A DNA stretch of 14,689 bases from Candidatus Iainarchaeum sp. (GTDB lineage Archaea > Iainarchaeota > Iainarchaeia > Iainarchaeales > DTGL01): the NCBI GenBank assembly GCA_017608995.1, contig JAFCEU010000009.1, positions 1 through 14,689 of the forward strand, in the 5' to 3' direction. A model generated the notes under the pieces. That model ran no database searches. It had not been told where the DNA came from and was given only the letters and a program-made list of their open reading frames with translations. Shown here piece by piece: positions 1 to 5,969 of this stretch; positions within the stretch are counted from its first letter, which is position 1, and each line of letters begins with the position of its first letter. Both the position numbers and the translations under genes were made by a program.

Positions 1-2
1 AG

Positions 3-185
3 CCCGCTGAGATCAGCGATGAAGAATTGCAAGAGGCAGGGATAGAACCTGCAACAGCAGAGGAAGCTTCAGAGATTGGGGCTGAAGAAACACCTGAAGG
101 CGAGTCAGTGGAGGGAGCCGAAGCAACGCCCGAAGAAACTGAAACGCCTGCGGAAACACCACTTGCAGAGGAGGTGAGTGAATGA
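3..185 (+). CDS. C-terminal end of an acidic Glu/Pro/Thr-rich protein (5' end off the window)
   Basis: An open frame runs in from the left edge and ends at a TGA at 183-185, with no start codon in the window. The 60 visible residues are low complexity: Glu, Pro, Thr and Ala dominate (for example EETPEGES and ETPAETPLAEE), with almost no hydrophobic residues. This looks like an extended, disordered tail, perhaps a surface stalk. The TGA overlaps the ATG of the next gene (ATGA, 182-185), so the two are translationally coupled. The next protein is also Glu/Thr/Pro-rich after its lipobox and shares an SDEEL segment (here at visible residues 5-9), so the two may be related. I do not recognise the family, because only the tail is visible. 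Confidence 0.7.
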   Translation, partial: PAEISDEELQEAGIEPATAEEASEIGAEETPEGESVEGAEATPEETETPAETPLAEEVSE

Positions 186-481
186 ACGCGAAAATTGTTG
201 CAATGTTAATAGCGATGTTTGCAGTGCTTGCACTTTTGGGTTGCATTCAACCTCAAGAAAAGCCCGGCGAAGCAGTAACGCCTGCAGAAAGCCCAACAAT
301 TACGGAACCATCTGACGAAGAGCTTGCAAGTGAAATAGCTTCAAGCGTTGAAACTCCTACGGAGTTAGCGGGCCTAGAAGAACTCGAAGTAGATCTCAAC
401 GAGCTTAGCGATCTTGCAAGTGAGCTTACTGAAGAAGGAGAAATCGCAGATTCAGGTATAGACGAAAGCACTTTCGAATAA
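182..481 (+). CDS. Small acidic lipoprotein
   Basis: A 99-residue protein that starts at the ATG overlapping the upstream stop (ATGA). Residues 4-20 form a hydrophobic signal segment ending in a lipobox LLGC (Cys21), so the mature protein is probably lipid-anchored at Cys21 on the outer face of the cell membrane. The rest is almost entirely Glu, Ser, Thr, Leu and Ala with no cysteine or recognisable domain, and is probably disordered or a simple acidic helix. It is the last gene of a plus-strand operon with the partial Glu-rich gene. A T-rich tract follows. I infer surface display, but no specific function can be assigned. Confidence 0.75.
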   Translation: MNAKIVAMLIAMFAVLALLGCIQPQEKPGEAVTPAESPTITEPSDEELASEIASSVETPTELAGLEELEVDLNELSDLASELTEEGEIADSGIDESTFE

Positions 482-488
482 AAGGTGC

Positions 489-512
489 TTTCTTTTCTTT
501 TTCTTCTTTTTT
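489..512 (+). terminator. T-rich terminator after the lipoprotein gene
   Basis: A pyrimidine tract of almost pure T with a few C begins 8 nt after the lipoprotein stop and has no hairpin before it. T-rich runs of this kind are the usual archaeal transcription termination signal. It faces the convergent tRNA-Arg gene. Confidence 0.55.
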
Positions 513-527
513 CATATTTTAATTTGG

Positions 528-536
528 AAAAAGGGG
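528..536 (-). terminator. Short T-tract terminator of tRNA-Arg
   Basis: Read on the minus strand, CCCC followed by five T lies 4-12 nt after the 3' end of tRNA-Arg. This is the expected place for a tRNA termination signal. Confidence 0.4.
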
Positions 537-539
537 CAT

Positions 540-611
540 GGGCCCGGAGGGATTCGAACCCCCGATCCGCAGCTTAGAAGGCTGCTGCCTTATCCACTAG
601 GCTACGGGCCC
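540..611 (-). tRNA. tRNA-Arg (anticodon UCU)
   Basis: A 72-nt cloverleaf on the minus strand. The acceptor stem GGGCCCG pairs perfectly with CGGGCCC. The D arm is GCCT/AGGC, the anticodon stem is GCAGC/GCTGC, and the anticodon loop is CTTCTAA, giving anticodon TCT (decodes AGA and AGG). The T arm is GGGGG/CCCTC with loop TTCGAAT. No intron is present and CCA is not encoded, so it must be added after processing. A TATA-like element lies about 35 nt upstream of the mature 5' end. Confidence 0.95.
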
Positions 612-641
612 AATTAGCGCATACAATAATTATTCGCGGAG

Positions 642-653
642 TAAATTAAAATA
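642..653 (-). promoter_or_regulatory. TATA box for tRNA-Arg
   Basis: On the minus strand this reads TATTTTAATTTA, centred about 36 nt before the mature tRNA 5' end, which would give a leader of roughly 10 nt. The tRNA-Asp gene at the right end has an element at nearly the same distance. Confidence 0.4.
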
Positions 654-828
654 GGTTTCGCTGGTTTTTCTGAAAACTTTACTAAAAGTTATTTTACTGA
701 GAGGACGACACTAACCTCGGACTTCTAAAAATTGAAGGAAAAATTGATAAAAAACAAAATTCTTTAAGATATTAATGCCAACAAAACGTGCTCACTTAAA
801 AAATACACACTGAATTTATCGTTTTTTC

Positions 829-1281
829 CTATTTCTTCACATTGAAAATCTTTTCGAATCTTGCTTGTGTAACTATTCGCTTTTCGTCTATGCTGCAGAG
901 CCAAACATAAAGTTTTTTATTTGAAAAATCTTCTGGGAAAAATTTTGGACGCGTTAGTGCGGTAAAGCAGTTAATTTGCTGTCTTTTGTATAGTTCGAAT
1001 GACGCCATAGGAAAAACAAATATATATTTGTCCACATTATGCAGATATGCGAGCTTTTCCTTCAACTTGCCCTTCGTAGGTCTGCTCATGAGCTCAAAGC
1101 CTATTCTTGTACCATTGTGCTCAATAAGGAAATCGTAAGAACCTTTGCGCCCATTTGGAAGTGAAACCGCATATTCAACAAATAATTTTTCCGGGCACAA
1201 CTCCTTTATCTTTTCAAGTGTTGCTTTATACATAATTTTTTCTACATAGGTTTGATTTTGCATTTGCATAACATCATCCAT
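829..1281 (-). CDS. Small protein with degenerate nuclease-fold features
   Basis: A 150-residue soluble protein of unknown family. Residues 35-66 read as strand, SYDFLIEHNG, then RIGFELMSR, followed by a helix and a further hydrophobic strand (KYIFVFP). This order (Asp50, then Glu63 in a strand, then helix, then strand) resembles the core of PD-(D/E)XK restriction-endonuclease-like folds. The usual Lys two residues after the Glu is Met65 here, so a catalytic role is doubtful. The start ATG overlaps the end of the exchanger gene by 8 nt, implying translational coupling. An alternative ATG at codon 5 would shorten it slightly. The fold assignment is an inference from pattern only. Confidence 0.7.
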   Translation of the reverse strand: MDDVMQMQNQTYVEKIMYKATLEKIKELCPEKLFVEYAVSLPNGRKGSYDFLIEHNGTRIGFELMSRPTKGKLKEKLAYLHNVDKYIFVFPMASFELYKRQQINCFTALTRPKFFPEDFSNKKLYVWLCSIDEKRIVTQARFEKIFNVKK

Positions 1282-2287
1282 ACGCTTGAGCTATGAATAT
1301 TGCATATAAAGCAAGCAACACAAATGCATCAAGCCTATCCAATGATTTCTTGTAAAATAACATAACGATGAAAAAGATTATAAACGCAAGAGCAATTAGT
1401 GCAGTTCTGAAAAGGATTGATGCAATGCTTAGCTCTGAAACAATTGCGCTTAAACCAACAACTAAGAAAATGTTTGTAATTCCACTGCCAATTATATTCC
1501 CAATTAGAATGCCCCCTTTATTTCTCTTTATCGCACTTATGGAAACGCTTAGCTCTGGCAAGGAAGTGCCCATTGCGATTATTGTGATTCCGATAAAAGA
1601 AGCATTTATATTGAATGTGCTGGAAAGCTTAAGCGCTGACGTTACAAGAAGTTCTGCGCCAACAATAACGCCAATAGAATACGCAAAAACTAAAAGAAGT
1701 TCTCTGAGAACGCGCTTATCAACTACTATTTTTTGCCCCATATCGCTGATTATCGCCGCGCTACTTTCAGTTAACTCGCGCAGGTATTCAGAGCGCAAAA
1801 AATAATTTAGGAAATCTGGAAAACCGTACTGCTCGCGATAATACTTTTTGGTTCTGAATAAGAAAGTAAAATATGCGATAAAAAGCAATAACAAAAAAAT
1901 GCCTTCCAATCTGGAAACAACGTTGCCGAAAAGTACAAAAACCAAAGCTAGGGATGCAAAAAGTAAAAATAGCGCATCTCTTTTCATAACCTGCTTATCA
2001 ATTGCTAGCGGAGCAAATAGAAGGGAAATTGCCAAAACAAAGCCGATATTTGCAACATTGCTTCCAATAACATTTCCTATCACAAGGTCTCCGCTTCCAT
2101 GCAAAGAAGCAAGCACTGAAGAAGCAAGCTCTGGAATAGAAGTTCCGATTGCAACTATCGTTAAGCCTACAATTAGCTCGCTAACGCCAAGGATTCTGGC
2201 TAAGCGCCCTGCAGATTCAATCAAAGAATCCGATGCCTTTACAAGCAAGCCGAGTCCAACCAGCAGAACCAACAGATAAAACAACAT
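1274..2287 (-). CDS. CaCA-family sodium/calcium (cation) exchanger
   Basis: A 337-residue polytopic membrane protein with about ten hydrophobic segments and two inverted alpha repeats. Alpha-1 has GTSIPE at 48-53 and GNVIGSN at 71-77. Alpha-2 has GTSLPE at 240-245 and GNIIGSG at 263-269. The repeats carry the cation-binding acidic residues Glu53 and Glu245. The second repeat has Gly269 where the first has Asn77. A cytoplasmic charged loop (about 145-195) separates the halves, as in the YrbG/NCX_Mj group. The likely role is export of Ca2+ in exchange for Na+ or H+ across the cell membrane. The start lies about 27 nt from a TATA box, consistent with a leaderless transcript. The downstream small gene overlaps its stop by 8 nt. 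Confidence 0.92.
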   Translation of the reverse strand: MLFYLLVLLVGLGLLVKASDSLIESAGRLARILGVSELIVGLTIVAIGTSIPELASSVLASLHGSGDLVIGNVIGSNVANIGFVLAISLLFAPLAIDKQVMKRDALFLLFASLALVFVLFGNVVSRLEGIFLLLLFIAYFTFLFRTKKYYREQYGFPDFLNYFLRSEYLRELTESSAAIISDMGQKIVVDKRVLRELLLVFAYSIGVIVGAELLVTSALKLSSTFNINASFIGITIIAMGTSLPELSVSISAIKRNKGGILIGNIIGSGITNIFLVVGLSAIVSELSIASILFRTALIALAFIIFFIVMLFYKKSLDRLDAFVLLALYAIFIAQAYG

Positions 2288-2308
2288 AGAAATAAGAATA
2301 TGGGTTCT

Positions 2309-2320
2309 AAATTAAAAATA
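2309..2320 (-). promoter_or_regulatory. TATA box of the exchanger operon
   Basis: On the minus strand this reads TATTTTTAATTT, centred about 27 nt before the exchanger ATG. That spacing places the transcription start at or next to the start codon. Confidence 0.5.
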
Positions 2321-2340
2321 CTTTTGCTGCATGCAAAAAT

Positions 2341-2349
2341 ATTTAAATA
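2341..2349 (+). promoter_or_regulatory. TATA box of the membrane-anchored protein gene
   Basis: The element ATTTAAATA is centred about 25 nt before a GTG at 2370. It lies inside the longest possible reading frame (ATG at 2331), which argues that the true start is the downstream GTG. Confidence 0.5.
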
Positions 2350-2369
2350 GCGCAGGTATTATTTATAAT

Positions 2370-3284
2370 GTGAGCTCAAAGAAAGGCATTTTTTTGGTAA
2401 TTATAATTCTTGTAATTGCAGGTGCGATTTTTGTATATTTAAATCGGGCTGTGCCGCCAAGCGAAGACGCAAGCATTGTAGAGGCCGATGCGAGCTTTGA
2501 TGTTGATGAAAATTACTTTCCTGAGCCACCTATGACCGCAATTTATTTCTATGAAAATCAGCTTCTATTTGCTGATGATAAAAACGTGAGGTCTGTTTAT
2601 CTCTATTGGGAAGCATCTACGGATGAATGTGATGTGCTTGCAAATATGCGAATATACACCTGTTCGTTTGATATGCTAAACAATAAATTCTATTTAGAAG
2701 ACTATTTCGGCAGCACATTAGGGCCTTACAGCTTCACTCCCGGGGAAGTGAGTTCAGATCCAATAAAATTCGAAGAAACCGGCGAGAAATATTATTACCT
2801 TGTTTCAAAAGATAAGAAAAGGTTCTACATCATGCTGGCTGCGCAAACGTTCAATGTGCAATTCGGAAAGAAGCTTAGGTTTGTTGGAATGGATGCTGAT
2901 TTAGATAAGCACGTTGAGCTGAGCTATTATGCTCCTGCATTGCGAGACTTCGAAGGGATAAGTGAAGATTCCACTGCCATATTTGAAGTTGATAGCGATG
3001 AGGATGGGAAAGCGGATATAAAATTCTTTACAAGCCCAAGATATAATTATTTAGCGGTACCAAGTGCATCTTACAATTGGCAGGTTCTGTTTTGGGCAAG
3101 CCCCTACTGGCGAGGCTTTAATGCGGAAGGTGCAAAAAAGGCGCCTAATGGCAGCGTGATAATCGCAAAACCTTTCAAATTAACAATAAGAATGCCCGAG
3201 CGCGACACCACGCTTGAGGAACTCAAAAAGAATCTAAGTGAAGAAGAGCGCGAATATCTGCCTGAGGAAATCTCCAGCGATTAA
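2370..3284 (+). CDS. Membrane-anchored extracellular protein, unknown function
   Basis: Chosen start is the GTG at 2370, giving 304 residues beginning SSKKG after the initiator. An in-frame ATG at 2331 would add 13 residues, but a good TATA box (2341-2349) falls between the two. The protein has a short basic N terminus and one hydrophobic helix (GIFLVIIILVIAGAIFVYL, about residues 6-24). A large acidic outer domain with many aromatic residues follows, so it is probably a type II-like membrane-tethered surface protein. A SDEDGKAD segment resembles a Ca2+-binding Asp-rich loop (DxDxDG type). I recognise no enzymatic motif. The gene ends convergently with the flavodoxin gene, and the two TAA stops share one palindromic TTAA. 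Confidence 0.75.
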   Translation: MSSKKGIFLVIIILVIAGAIFVYLNRAVPPSEDASIVEADASFDVDENYFPEPPMTAIYFYENQLLFADDKNVRSVYLYWEASTDECDVLANMRIYTCSFDMLNNKFYLEDYFGSTLGPYSFTPGEVSSDPIKFEETGEKYYYLVSKDKKRFYIMLAAQTFNVQFGKKLRFVGMDADLDKHVELSYYAPALRDFEGISEDSTAIFEVDSDEDGKADIKFFTSPRYNYLAVPSASYNWQVLFWASPYWRGFNAEGAKKAPNGSVIIAKPFKLTIRMPERDTTLEELKKNLSEEEREYLPEEISSD

Positions 3285-3763
3285 TCGAATAAACTATTGG
3301 CAAATTCGCGCACAGCGCTCAGCTTTTTCTCGTTGAGTTCAAATATAGAGGAAATTGTAAGCGTTGCCTTTATCTTTGCTCCGCGTGTTGTTAATACATT
3401 TGACATGCGCTTTATAGTCGTGCCTGCGGGCCCGACCGGCGTGCAATAAAGCACAAACTGCTTGCCCTTTGTATTTTTAAGAGACCTAAGGTATGTTTCC
3501 ATTATCGGCGTAGGGCAGAATTTAAGCACAGGTGTGCCAATTACTATAAGGTCGAACTGCTTTACATCAGTAATAGCTTCTTTAAGAGGAATGTGTTTGT
3601 TCTTTCTAAAAAGTTTCACATAGTCATAAAGGCGCATCTCTATTGCTGGTTCAACCGCTTGCATTGTTACCTCTACTGCGCGCTCCTCAAATACCTTTTT
3701 CATTGCCTCTGCTACCTGTTCGTTTGTTTTATTGTGCGCTTGATAAGCTATCAGAACCTTCAT
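3281..3763 (-). CDS. Flavodoxin-like protein
   Basis: Chosen start is the ATG at 3763, which opens directly into MKVLIAYQAH, the first beta strand of a flavodoxin. A longer frame would begin at 3802, but it adds an odd 13-residue leader and a larger overlap. The product is 160 residues. The phosphate-binding loop is HNKTNEQ in place of the textbook TGNT form, followed by an amphipathic helix. A second strand LIVIGTPV (flavin-ring loop TPVLKFCPTP) and a third FVLYCTPVGPAGTT follow. Binding FMN for electron transfer or quinone reduction is the family role, but the substrate is unknown. The start overlaps the 3' end of the amidohydrolase gene by 35 nt, so the two form one minus-strand operon. 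Confidence 0.8.
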   Translation of the reverse strand: MKVLIAYQAHNKTNEQVAEAMKKVFEERAVEVTMQAVEPAIEMRLYDYVKLFRKNKHIPLKEAITDVKQFDLIVIGTPVLKFCPTPIMETYLRSLKNTKGKQFVLYCTPVGPAGTTIKRMSNVLTTRGAKIKATLTISSIFELNEKKLSAVREFANSLFD

Positions 3764-4637
3764 AAACAAGACCTTCAAGGAATTTACGCGCAAGCAAGCC
3801 AAGGGTTTCTAGATGGTAGCCTCCTTCGAGCACGGCAAAGCAAGGTAGCTTTGCATTAGAAATTATTGAGCCTATCTTCTTAAATGTTTCTGGATTGGTA
3901 ATATTCAGCTGCGAGCCAACGTAAAACCTATCAGCATAGAAAATATCAAAGCCTGCAGAGCAAGCAATTAACTCTGGTTCAAAGCTCTGGCTTATTTCTT
4001 TGAGCCCCTTTTCGAATATTTTCAGGTATTCTGCATCAGCAGTGCCTGGCTGCAAAGGGACAAGCTTTGTTGTATTATCGCGGATTGGAAAATCGCGCCA
4101 TGGATAGATCGTGCCTGCATCTTGGTGCATGGAAAAGTAGTAAACCGCTTCGCTACCAGTAAAGATATCCTGAGTGCCCTGCCCCAAATGCAGATCAAAA
4201 TCTATAACCAAAATTCGCGAATAATTTTTAAGCAAGGAGGCAACAGCGATCGCAATATTGTTTAGGTAGCAGAACCCTTCAAAGAAATCCTTGCCTGCAT
4301 GATGCCCGGGTGGCCTCGCTAGTGAGAAAGCGAACTCTGAAGCGTGCTTTGCGGCAATAATTGCAGAGCCTGCGCTCAGCTTTGCTATTTCGTATGTTTC
4401 TTTCGAGAAGGGGTTATCTATACTTCCAAGCCCTCTTTCCGAACGCTCTTTGAGTTCAGCGAGCAAGTGCTTGGTATGCACTTTTAAAAGTTCCTTTTCG
4501 CTAGCTGGCTTCGCTTCAATATAATCGCCAAAACCTTTCGCATCTAAAGCATGCTTTATCGCTAACACTCTTGCAGCCCGCTCGGGATTGCCTTCAAAAT
4601 CATGCTTCAAAAAATCGCTTGAATAAACGACCTTCAT
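3729..4637 (-). CDS. Histone-deacetylase-family (acetylpolyamine amidohydrolase-like) enzyme
   Basis: A 302-residue zinc amidohydrolase. The charge-relay histidines lie in RPPGHHAG (His112, His113). Zinc ligands are Asp148 and His150 in DFDLHLGQGTQ and Asp231 in SAGFD. The transition-state tyrosine is Tyr274 in LEGGYHLE. All core catalytic residues are therefore present. The residue after the ligand histidine is Leu rather than the usual His. The enzyme removes acetyl groups from lysine or polyamines in the family, and in archaea the likely substrates are acetylated DNA-binding proteins or acetylpolyamines. Its 3' end overlaps the flavodoxin gene, and its promoter region is shared with the divergent small membrane gene. 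Confidence 0.9.
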   Translation of the reverse strand: MKVVYSSDFLKHDFEGNPERAARVLAIKHALDAKGFGDYIEAKPASEKELLKVHTKHLLAELKERSERGLGSIDNPFSKETYEIAKLSAGSAIIAAKHASEFAFSLARPPGHHAGKDFFEGFCYLNNIAIAVASLLKNYSRILVIDFDLHLGQGTQDIFTGSEAVYYFSMHQDAGTIYPWRDFPIRDNTTKLVPLQPGTADAEYLKIFEKGLKEISQSFEPELIACSAGFDIFYADRFYVGSQLNITNPETFKKIGSIISNAKLPCFAVLEGGYHLETLGLLARKFLEGLVYEGSDSLSSAQ

Positions 4638-4661
4638 AAGAAGAAGCTGCTACAAAGGGTT

Positions 4662-4673
4662 TTTCTAAATTAT
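4662..4673. promoter_or_regulatory. Possibly shared TATA element between divergent genes
   Basis: The sequence TTTCTAAATTAT lies about 30 nt from the amidohydrolase ATG (minus) and about 24 nt from the small membrane gene ATG (plus). The two starts are only 54 nt apart, and no other AT-rich element sits at a suitable distance from either. One element may serve both directions. Confidence 0.35.
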
Positions 4674-4690
4674 CGTTTCATATTTCATTT

Positions 4691-4909
4691 ATGAACTTCC
4701 CGGAAATGCTCTTACTTATAATAAGCTTTGCGCTCAGCCTTTGGGTTGTTAAAGCAAGCGCGCAGCTTGCCTACAAGCAAGAAGTGACATGGGAGCAAGC
4801 GTTCCTTCAGTGGCTTCTGCTGCTCATATTAGCGTTTTTAGCATCAATAGTACTAAGCTTGTTCAAGTTTGGATACCTGATTGAAGCACTGACCTTCAAG
4901 CTTTTTTAG
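4691..4909 (+). CDS. Small two-helix membrane protein
   Basis: A 72-residue protein with two hydrophobic helices, about residues 5-28 and 38-62, joined by a short polar loop containing YKQEVTWEQ. The N terminus is short, and the C terminus ends at a TAG just before the promoter of the phosphodiesterase gene. There is no catalytic motif. The gene is transcribed divergently from the amidohydrolase and precedes the phosphodiesterase by 48 nt, but the latter has its own TATA box. It could be a membrane anchor or modulator. I do not recognise a family. Confidence 0.6.
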   Translation: MNFPEMLLLIISFALSLWVVKASAQLAYKQEVTWEQAFLQWLLLLILAFLASIVLSLFKFGYLIEALTFKLF

Positions 4910-4925
4910 CGAGCAGGCGAAAAAT

Positions 4926-4935
4926 TTTTATATAT
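4926..4935 (+). promoter_or_regulatory. TATA box of the phosphodiesterase gene
   Basis: TTTTTATATA is centred about 27 nt before the ATG at 4958, giving a leaderless transcript. This is one of the clearest promoters in the window. Confidence 0.6.
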
Positions 4936-4957
4936 CGAGATAAACATATATTGTTTA

Positions 4958-5650
4958 ATGGTCCTAACGATTGCGCACAGGGGCGCTTCTGGCCACGCTC
5001 TTGAAAATACATTGAGCGCTTTTAGAAAAGCTCTCGAACTGAAAGCGGATATTATAGAATTTGATGTGCGTTCTACTTTGGATGGAAAAATTGTTATAAT
5101 ACACGATGATGACATAGCGCGCACCACAAATGGCAGAGGGTTTGTGAGCAAGCTTAGGCTTGAAGAGCTAAGCAGATTTTCAACCTTAAATGGCGAGAAG
5201 GTTCCTCTGCTGGAAAACGCATTGGAGCTATTGGGCGGTCGTTGCAAAATAAAAATTGATATAAAAGCTTGCGGTTTTGAAGAAAAACTTATTGAAATGA
5301 TTGATAATTACGCAACAAGAAATTCGGTAATACTTACCACCGAGCTGCCGTCTGTGATAAAGAGGATAAGGGAATTTGAGGATAGAATTCCGTTTGAGTA
5401 TGGGTTTCCTAAAAAAGAACCAATAGAAACAATGCTGGCCAAAGCTGCGAAGGTTAAAGCAAATATAGTAAGCCCTTACTACACGCTTGCTTCAAAAGAG
5501 CTTGTAAATAGTGCACACAAGGCAGGTTTAGCGGTAAATGTTTGGACTGTAAACGATATTAAGATCGCAAATCAAATGATAGAAATGGGTGTGGATTCAA
5601 TAACAACTGATTTTCCAGAAATAGTTCCCAAAAAGGCTGTTTTCAAATAA
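4958..5650 (+). CDS. Glycerophosphodiester phosphodiesterase
   Basis: A 230-residue single-domain TIM-barrel GDPD of typical length for the cytoplasmic UgpQ type, with no signal peptide. Catalytic and metal-binding residues are visible: His7-Arg8 in AHRGASG, Glu16 in LENT, Glu34 and Asp36 in EFDVRSTLDG, and His49-Asp50 in IIHDDD. The typical C-terminal barrel strands follow: VNVWTVND and then GVDSITTDFPE. It hydrolyses glycerophosphodiesters to glycerol phosphate and an alcohol, so the likely role is turnover of polar lipid head groups. The ATG is fixed by the TATA box about 27 nt upstream and by the immediate start of the HRG strand. Confidence 0.93.
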   Translation: MVLTIAHRGASGHALENTLSAFRKALELKADIIEFDVRSTLDGKIVIIHDDDIARTTNGRGFVSKLRLEELSRFSTLNGEKVPLLENALELLGGRCKIKIDIKACGFEEKLIEMIDNYATRNSVILTTELPSVIKRIREFEDRIPFEYGFPKKEPIETMLAKAAKVKANIVSPYYTLASKELVNSAHKAGLAVNVWTVNDIKIANQMIEMGVDSITTDFPEIVPKKAVFK

Positions 5651-5694
5651 CCGATGTCTCAGGAAAAAGCACGGAGATTGTTTAAATCAACGAC

Positions 5695-5775
5695 TTAAAC
5701 TTGGACGGCAACTTTTTTGAAGGTCGGGCCATCTCCAACAGTAATCCATTTATTCTGATTTTTTTGAGCAACCAT
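5695..5775 (-). CDS. Possible 26-residue small protein
   Basis: On the minus strand an ATG at 5775 opens a 26-codon frame ending at TAA (5695-5697). The peptide is MVAQKNQNKW followed by ITVGDGPTFKK and VAVQV, a composition that looks more protein-like than random AT-rich DNA. An upstream ATG at 5788, about 23 nt from a TATA-like element, reads MTKKD in the neighbouring frame. If the run of six A at 5777-5782 were one base shorter, it would join this frame to give a 30-residue protein. No family is recognised. It could be chance. Confidence 0.25.
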   Translation of the reverse strand: MVAQKNQNKWITVGDGPTFKKVAVQV

Positions 5776-5906
5776 CTTTTTTGGTCATGAAAACCCACTT
5801 GCTTTGTATATATTTACCCATATAGATAATGTGCTTGCCAATAAATTTTACCAACAATTTTCGAAACAGAAACTAAAACCGTAAACTTTATACGTCTATA
5901 TCTATT

Positions 5907-5920
5907 GATATATAAATATA
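5907..5920 (+). promoter_or_regulatory. TATA region of the radical SAM gene
   Basis: The run GATATATAAATATA is centred about 56 nt before the ATG at 5970, so the transcript would have a leader of around 30 nt. This gene therefore differs from most others here, which look leaderless. GTGGA just before the start could be a weak ribosome-binding site. Confidence 0.4.
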
Positions 5921-5969
5921 ACGGAATCACTAAAAACTTCACATAGTCGCAAACTTTACGTGGATTAAT

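Larger units (their letters stand above)
5651..5969. other. 319-nt gap between the phosphodiesterase and radical SAM genes
   Basis: No large gene lies here. It holds a possible 26-codon minus-strand ORF (5695-5775) with a TATA-like element at 5806-5814, and the plus-strand TATA of the radical SAM gene (about 5907-5920). The rest is AT-rich with several T tracts near 5760-5782. I see no tRNA, repeat array or strong hairpin. Confidence 0.5.

Noticed and set aside
545..570. tRNA-Arg as the second end of the integrated element
   Set aside because: It shares only the universal T-loop string with tRNA-Asp, and housekeeping-type genes lie between the two.
1368..2279. Two plus-strand ORFs of about 145 codons
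   Set aside because: They are antisense shadows of the exchanger gene, which has clear family motifs, and they lack promoters and recognisable domains.
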